The notes under the pieces are model-generated. The model did not search any database and had not been told where the DNA came from. It was given only the letters and a program-made list of their open reading frames with translations. From assembly GCA_022729285.1 (NCBI GenBank), contig JALDAI010000025.1:1-9567 (forward strand): 9,567 bases of DNA, in the 5' to 3' direction. Below, one piece after another: positions 6,610 to 9,567 of this stretch. A program made the position numbers and the translations under genes. Origin of the DNA: Candidatus Nanoanaerosalina archaeon (GTDB lineage: Archaea > Nanohalarchaeota > Nanosalinia > Nanosalinales > Nanoanaerosalinaceae). The first letter of the stretch is position 1. Every line of letters starts with the position of its first letter.

Positions 6610-7731
6610 TTGAAAGTTCTTTTCTACCAGCCTTGGATGAAGTCGAAAGGAGGTATTGAGAGACTTGTCCTAGAGTATGCTGAAAGATCTGACCACGATG
6701 TAACGGTGGTTACTCATTACTTGGAGGAAGGGTTTGAGGACTACTCTGCTGAGATAATATCTTTAACCGATAAAAAAGTTCCTGAAGGCTTTCTCAAAAG
6801 AGGGTTGTTCTCTGCACCGCGTATAATGAAAGAGAAACTTGATCTTGATGAATACGATGTCTTACTTGTTTCGGAGGCTGGTTTAGGGAGTTTCATAACT
6901 TTTAGAAACCATAGTATCCCTGTTATCTGTTACTGCCACACTCCTTTGAGAGCGGCTCACCAGTTCTACAGTTTTTACAAGGATCGGTATGGCTTTTTCG
7001 GTAAAAAGCTTTTTACAGTTGCCGCAAGTATTTACCGATTTTTTGAAAAAAGGGCTTGGAAACACTTTGACCATGTTGTTGCTAACAGCGGGAACACTTC
7101 TTCCAACATTTTAGAAGCGGGTTTAAAGTCTGAAAAAAATATTTCTGTAGTTCATCCTGGCGCTGATACTTCTAACTTTGCTAAAGAAGAGGATGAAAAA
7201 TACTTTTTCTATCCTAGCAGATACAAACAGTATAAAAGACATTTATTGGCTATAGAGGCTTTTAACAAATTCAACAAAAAGATAGGCGGTTATAAACTGG
7301 TTTTAGCGGGTTTCCCTGATGATGAGGAGTACCTATCGGAGGTTAAGAAGGCTGCTGGGGAAAACGTTGAGGTTTTATCGAACGTAAGCGATTCGAAGCT
7401 AAGAGATCTTTACTCGGGTTGTACAGGGGTTCTTTTCACTGCTAAAAACGAGGACTGGGGAATTGTTCCTGTGGAGGCGATGGCTTCTGGAAAGCCTGTA
7501 GTAGCTGTAGATGAAGGAGGGCCTACTGAAAGTGTTGTAGAAGGTGAAACAGGGTTCTTAGTACCTGATAATTCCGATGGTATAGCTGAAAAAATGGTTG
7601 AGCTGATAAGTGACAGCGAAAGGTATGAGGAAATGTGTTTAAACTGTTTGGAGAGGGCTGAAAAGTTTTCATGGAACGCTTTCGTTGAAAAACTTGATTC
7701 TGAACTTGAGAAAAAGGTTAAGGAAGGATAG
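6610..7731 (+). CDS. GT4-family glycosyltransferase
   Basis: This 373-residue GT-B glycosyltransferase is of normal family length. The N-terminal half starts with MKVLFYQPW and the family's Gly-rich GGIER loop (14-18). HTPLR (110-114) resembles the H-x-P-x-R stretch of mannosyltransferase-like GT4 enzymes that build surface glycans. The linker has VVANSGNTSSNI and VVHPGADTSNF (about 156-190). The nucleotide-sugar half begins YPSRYKQYKR and contains the retaining E-x7-E motif, Glu281 and Glu289, in EDWGIVPVE. No signal peptide or long membrane segment is present, so it should act at the cytoplasmic face on a nucleotide-sugar donor. Donor and acceptor cannot be read from the sequence. Plausible pathways are archaeal N-glycan or surface polysaccharide assembly. 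It is divergent from the C25-like operon and followed 52 nt later by the PHP gene on the same strand. T-tracts between them suggest at least partial transcriptional separation. Confidence 0.9.
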   Translation: MKVLFYQPWMKSKGGIERLVLEYAERSDHDVTVVTHYLEEGFEDYSAEIISLTDKKVPEGFLKRGLFSAPRIMKEKLDLDEYDVLLVSEAGLGSFITFRNHSIPVICYCHTPLRAAHQFYSFYKDRYGFFGKKLFTVAASIYRFFEKRAWKHFDHVVANSGNTSSNILEAGLKSEKNISVVHPGADTSNFAKEEDEKYFFYPSRYKQYKRHLLAIEAFNKFNKKIGGYKLVLAGFPDDEEYLSEVKKAAGENVEVLSNVSDSKLRDLYSGCTGVLFTAKNEDWGIVPVEAMASGKPVVAVDEGGPTESVVEGETGFLVPDNSDGIAEKMVELISDSERYEEMCLNCLERAEKFSWNAFVEKLDSELEKKVKEG

Positions 7732-7736
7732 TAAAG

Positions 7737-7765
7737 TTTTTTTAACCTGTTTTTGGTAATTTTTT
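7737..7765 (+). terminator. Triple T-tract after the GT4 gene
   Basis: Three T runs, of 7 (7737-7743), 5 (7750-7754) and 6 (7760-7765), follow the GT4 stop by 5 nt. Successive T-tracts of this kind are typical archaeal intrinsic terminators. They fill most of the gap before the PHP gene, so that gene may depend on read-through or on a promoter not recognised here. Confidence 0.55.
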
Positions 7766-7783
7766 GTAGGAGTATCTGGAAAA

Positions 7784-8803
7784 ATGGGTAAGAAACTGGT
7801 TTTAACGGGTTTGGTAGCGGTTGTAATTGTCTCTGTTGTTGGTTTAAACTTCGATTTTGTTGGTGAAGAGTCTTTTGAACCTGTTTCTCCCTATAATGAT
7901 GTTGACTGGGATGAATCGGAGGTTTTTCGGTACGATCCTCACGTTCATACCGGTGATAACACTCATGAAGAGGTTTTTGAAGCTTTTAAGAACAATTCTT
8001 ACGATGCTGTGGCTGTAGTTGATAATTGGGAGCATAAGGAAGTGGATTATGGCGATACAGAATTTCTAGTTGTTGAGTCTTTAACGGTTAGGCATGAAAA
8101 TTATAGTGAAGATGAGGATTACGCTCCTCACACTAAGGGATATTTTTCTGACGGTAATTATGAGAATAAAACTTTTGAAGAGGTTTCTGAGGAGTTCGAG
8201 GAACATGAGGGTGTAAGGGTTTTTGCACATCCTTCAAGCTTTTTCTACGACGGCTTTCCTAACAGGGTTAGTGAGGACTGGTTTATACAACAGATGGAGG
8301 ATTACGACCACTACTTAGGGATAGAAGTGGTTAACCACGTATTTGAGGAAAATCTTGTTCTTTTTGACACTCTTTTAGACCATTTTGGTGGTGATAGACC
8401 TGTTTACGGTTTAGGAGTTACTGACGGCCAAGGACTTAGTGAGGATATGGGGATACAGCCGAATCCTGATGGTCTTTACGGTATGACAAAGGTTGTGGCT
8501 GAAGAACTTGAGGAAGAAGAGTTTAAACAGGCTAAGCTGGATGGACAGATGTTCTGGGTTTTGAAAGAAGGTGAAAGAGATCTACCTGAAGTGGAAAAAG
8601 TCGATGTTGGCGAGGAAGGGATAAGGGTGGAGACTGAAGCCGGTAGAGGGGTTGTAAGATGGGTTTACGGCGGTGAAACGATCGAGGTAGGTGAAGAGTT
8701 TGATGTTGAAACTGCTGAAGAACTAGGTATAGACTTTGTCCGATTTGAAATCTTAAGTGACGAAGGTAGAAACATTATAGGTTCTCAAGGAATATTTTTT
8801 TGA
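7784..8803 (+). CDS. Exported acidic PHP-domain protein with C-terminal beta domain
   Basis: This 339-residue protein has one N-terminal hydrophobic segment (residues 5-21 after MGKK) that is a signal peptide or anchor, so the rest is probably outside the cell. Residues 50-220 follow the PHP metallo-phosphoesterase pattern: PHVHTGD with His53 and His55, a helix and strand ending AVVD80, Glu98, FAHP with His149, GIEVVN (179-184), and TDG at 213-215. Two usual His ligands look replaced: the His of TDH is Asn81, and the His of the last D-x-H is Gln216. About residues 265-339 form the beta-strand tail often found after such domains, ending SQGIFF (compare SQPIF). The charge is extreme, with 29 Asp and 52 Glu against 11 Lys and 11 Arg. 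A weak Shine-Dalgarno, GGAG at 7769-7772, lies 11 nt before the ATG. PHP proteins hydrolyse phosphoesters using metals. The substrate here is unknown and activity is uncertain. Confidence 0.8.
   Translation: MGKKLVLTGLVAVVIVSVVGLNFDFVGEESFEPVSPYNDVDWDESEVFRYDPHVHTGDNTHEEVFEAFKNNSYDAVAVVDNWEHKEVDYGDTEFLVVESLTVRHENYSEDEDYAPHTKGYFSDGNYENKTFEEVSEEFEEHEGVRVFAHPSSFFYDGFPNRVSEDWFIQQMEDYDHYLGIEVVNHVFEENLVLFDTLLDHFGGDRPVYGLGVTDGQGLSEDMGIQPNPDGLYGMTKVVAEELEEEEFKQAKLDGQMFWVLKEGERDLPEVEKVDVGEEGIRVETEAGRGVVRWVYGGETIEVGEEFDVETAEELGIDFVRFEILSDEGRNIIGSQGIFF
8795..8801 (+). terminator. T7 tract at the end of the PHP gene
   Basis: Seven T residues span the last two Phe codons and the first base of the TGA stop. 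A further T6 lies at 8833-8838, inside the convergent gene. Either could end the transcript in an archaeon. The first is forced partly by Phe-Phe coding, so it may be incidental. Confidence 0.3.
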
Positions 8804-8814
8804 GCGATATCTTG

Positions 8815-9567
8815 TTAAGGTTGTTCACGAAATTTTTTGTAGCTCTTCAGAGTCTTCTCCGTTATTTCGTCCCAGCTGAACTTTCCCGCTGTTTTTCTAG
8901 CGTTTTCACCCATCTTTTTTACTTTTTCAGGGTTACTAAACAGTTTCTCAAGAGCTTTCTCTATCTCCTCGACTTTTCTATCTATTAAAAATCCGTTGGA
9001 ACCGTTCTCTATCATTTCTGGTATGGCGGAGTTATCACAACCTATCACGGGGGAGCCGCAAGCCATTGCTTCTACATAGACGATTCCCTGGCCTTCGTAC
9101 GATGAGGGCATAACGAATACTGAGGAAGAGTAAAGATCTACTAACTCTTCATCTGTAACGTTTTTCTTAAAAACAACGTTGTCCTCGATCTCTAGGTCGT
9201 TAACAAGCTTTCTAAGCTTTTCTTCTAACCTTCCTTTACCTACTAACACTAGTTCTGCGTGTTCAAACTTTTCTAAAACATTTGAAAAAGCTTTAACTAG
9301 TAGAACTGATCCTTTCCTCTCTAAGAACTCTCCTACATAAAGAACTCTGTTCTCAAAGCTCTTAGTAGGCCTAAACTTTTCTGTGTCTACTCCGTTGTAA
9401 ATTACCTCTACTTTACCAGGGTCGACTTTGTACTCTTCAACAACTTCTTTCTTAGTGTTCTCTGAAACTGCTACAACTTTATCAGCTTTTTTACAGGCTC
9501 TTCTCTCGGGGTAATGCAGTATTTTTGCTAAAGGCTTAAGCTTTTCTCTTGAGATAAGGTTGTAGGC
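8815..9567 (-). CDS. GT4-family glycosyltransferase, 5' end missing
   Basis: The frame stays open to the right edge, giving 250 visible residues. The GTG at 9249 is an internal Val codon in ELVLVGKGR, not a start. Visible order: end of the acceptor half with KADKVVAVSENTKKEV (about 27-42), the hinge stretch VIYNGVDTEKF (55-65), the donor half starting VLYVGEFLERKG (75-86), the nucleotide-contacting VGKGRL (109-114), PSSYEGQGIVYVEAMACG with the retaining E-x7-E pair (Glu158 and Glu166), then IPEMIENGSNGFLI and the C-terminal helices. Based on related GT4 enzymes, about 100-130 residues are missing. It is a different enzyme from the one at 6610-7731, sharing only family motifs. It is convergent with the PHP gene, stop to stop across 11 nt, so it belongs to another operon entering from the right. 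Donor sugar and acceptor are unknown; surface glycan synthesis is likely from its company. Confidence 0.9.
   Translation of the reverse strand, partial: AYNLISREKLKPLAKILHYPERRACKKADKVVAVSENTKKEVVEEYKVDPGKVEVIYNGVDTEKFRPTKSFENRVLYVGEFLERKGSVLLVKAFSNVLEKFEHAELVLVGKGRLEEKLRKLVNDLEIEDNVVFKKNVTDEELVDLYSSSVFVMPSSYEGQGIVYVEAMACGSPVIGCDNSAIPEMIENGSNGFLIDRKVEEIEKALEKLFSNPEKVKKMGENARKTAGKFSWDEITEKTLKSYKKFREQP

Noticed and set aside
8815..9249. A short 144-residue glycosyltransferase fragment starting at 9249, suggesting a truncated pseudogene
   Set aside because: The reading frame continues without a stop to the window edge and encodes the expected upstream GT4 segments (SENTKKEV, YNGVDTEKF, YVGEFLERKG). 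The apparent start is an internal GTG.
1..9567. tRNA or rRNA genes, CRISPR arrays, insertion sequences or integration sites
   Set aside because: Intergenic spaces are too short (116 nt at most) and I saw no cloverleaf, regularly spaced repeats, terminal inverted repeats with duplicated target, or transposase motifs.

Overview
The window looks archaeal, of roughly 40% GC by eye. The best taxonomic evidence is the first gene, an RqcH/NFACT protein whose C-terminal half reads like the archaeal and eukaryotic version of the family. T-tracts at gene ends and a purine-rich Shine-Dalgarno before a TTG start fit this. One secreted protein is very acidic (81 Asp+Glu against 22 Lys+Arg in 339 residues), which suggests a saline habitat. 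A DPANN archaeon such as a nanohaloarchaeon is a reasonable but unproven guess.

Layout. (1) 1-1832, plus strand: the 3' part of rqcH, whose start lies outside the window. (2) 1854-6493, minus strand: a two-gene unit with an 8-nt gap. The upstream gene encodes a 1258-residue secreted protein with a divergent gingipain/caspase-type (peptidase C25-like) domain. The downstream gene encodes a 284-residue exported protein ending in a lamin-tail domain (LTD). (3) 6494-6609: a 116-nt divergent control region with a perfect 8+8 inverted repeat beside the start of the large gene. (4) 6610-7731, plus: a GT4 glycosyltransferase. (5) 7784-8803, plus: an exported or membrane-anchored PHP-domain protein. 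(6) 8815-9567, minus: the 3' part of a second GT4 glycosyltransferase, running off the right edge. Genes are packed tightly, and no gene-free stretch exceeds about 120 nt.

How the genes may work together. rqcH is a housekeeping ribosome-quality-control gene and is probably unrelated to the rest. The remainder reads as a cell-surface neighbourhood: two cytoplasmic glycosyltransferases, one exported PHP protein and two exported proteins from one transcript. The most interesting item is the large C25-like protein. It keeps the family's Asp-rich GRIP block and the later structural blocks, but has no cysteine anywhere in the domain, and the catalytic His and Cys positions appear to be Glu and Ser. 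It is therefore either a non-peptidase or works by another chemistry. The PHP protein likewise appears to have lost two of its usual metal-binding histidines. A link among these surface genes is inference from proximity only.
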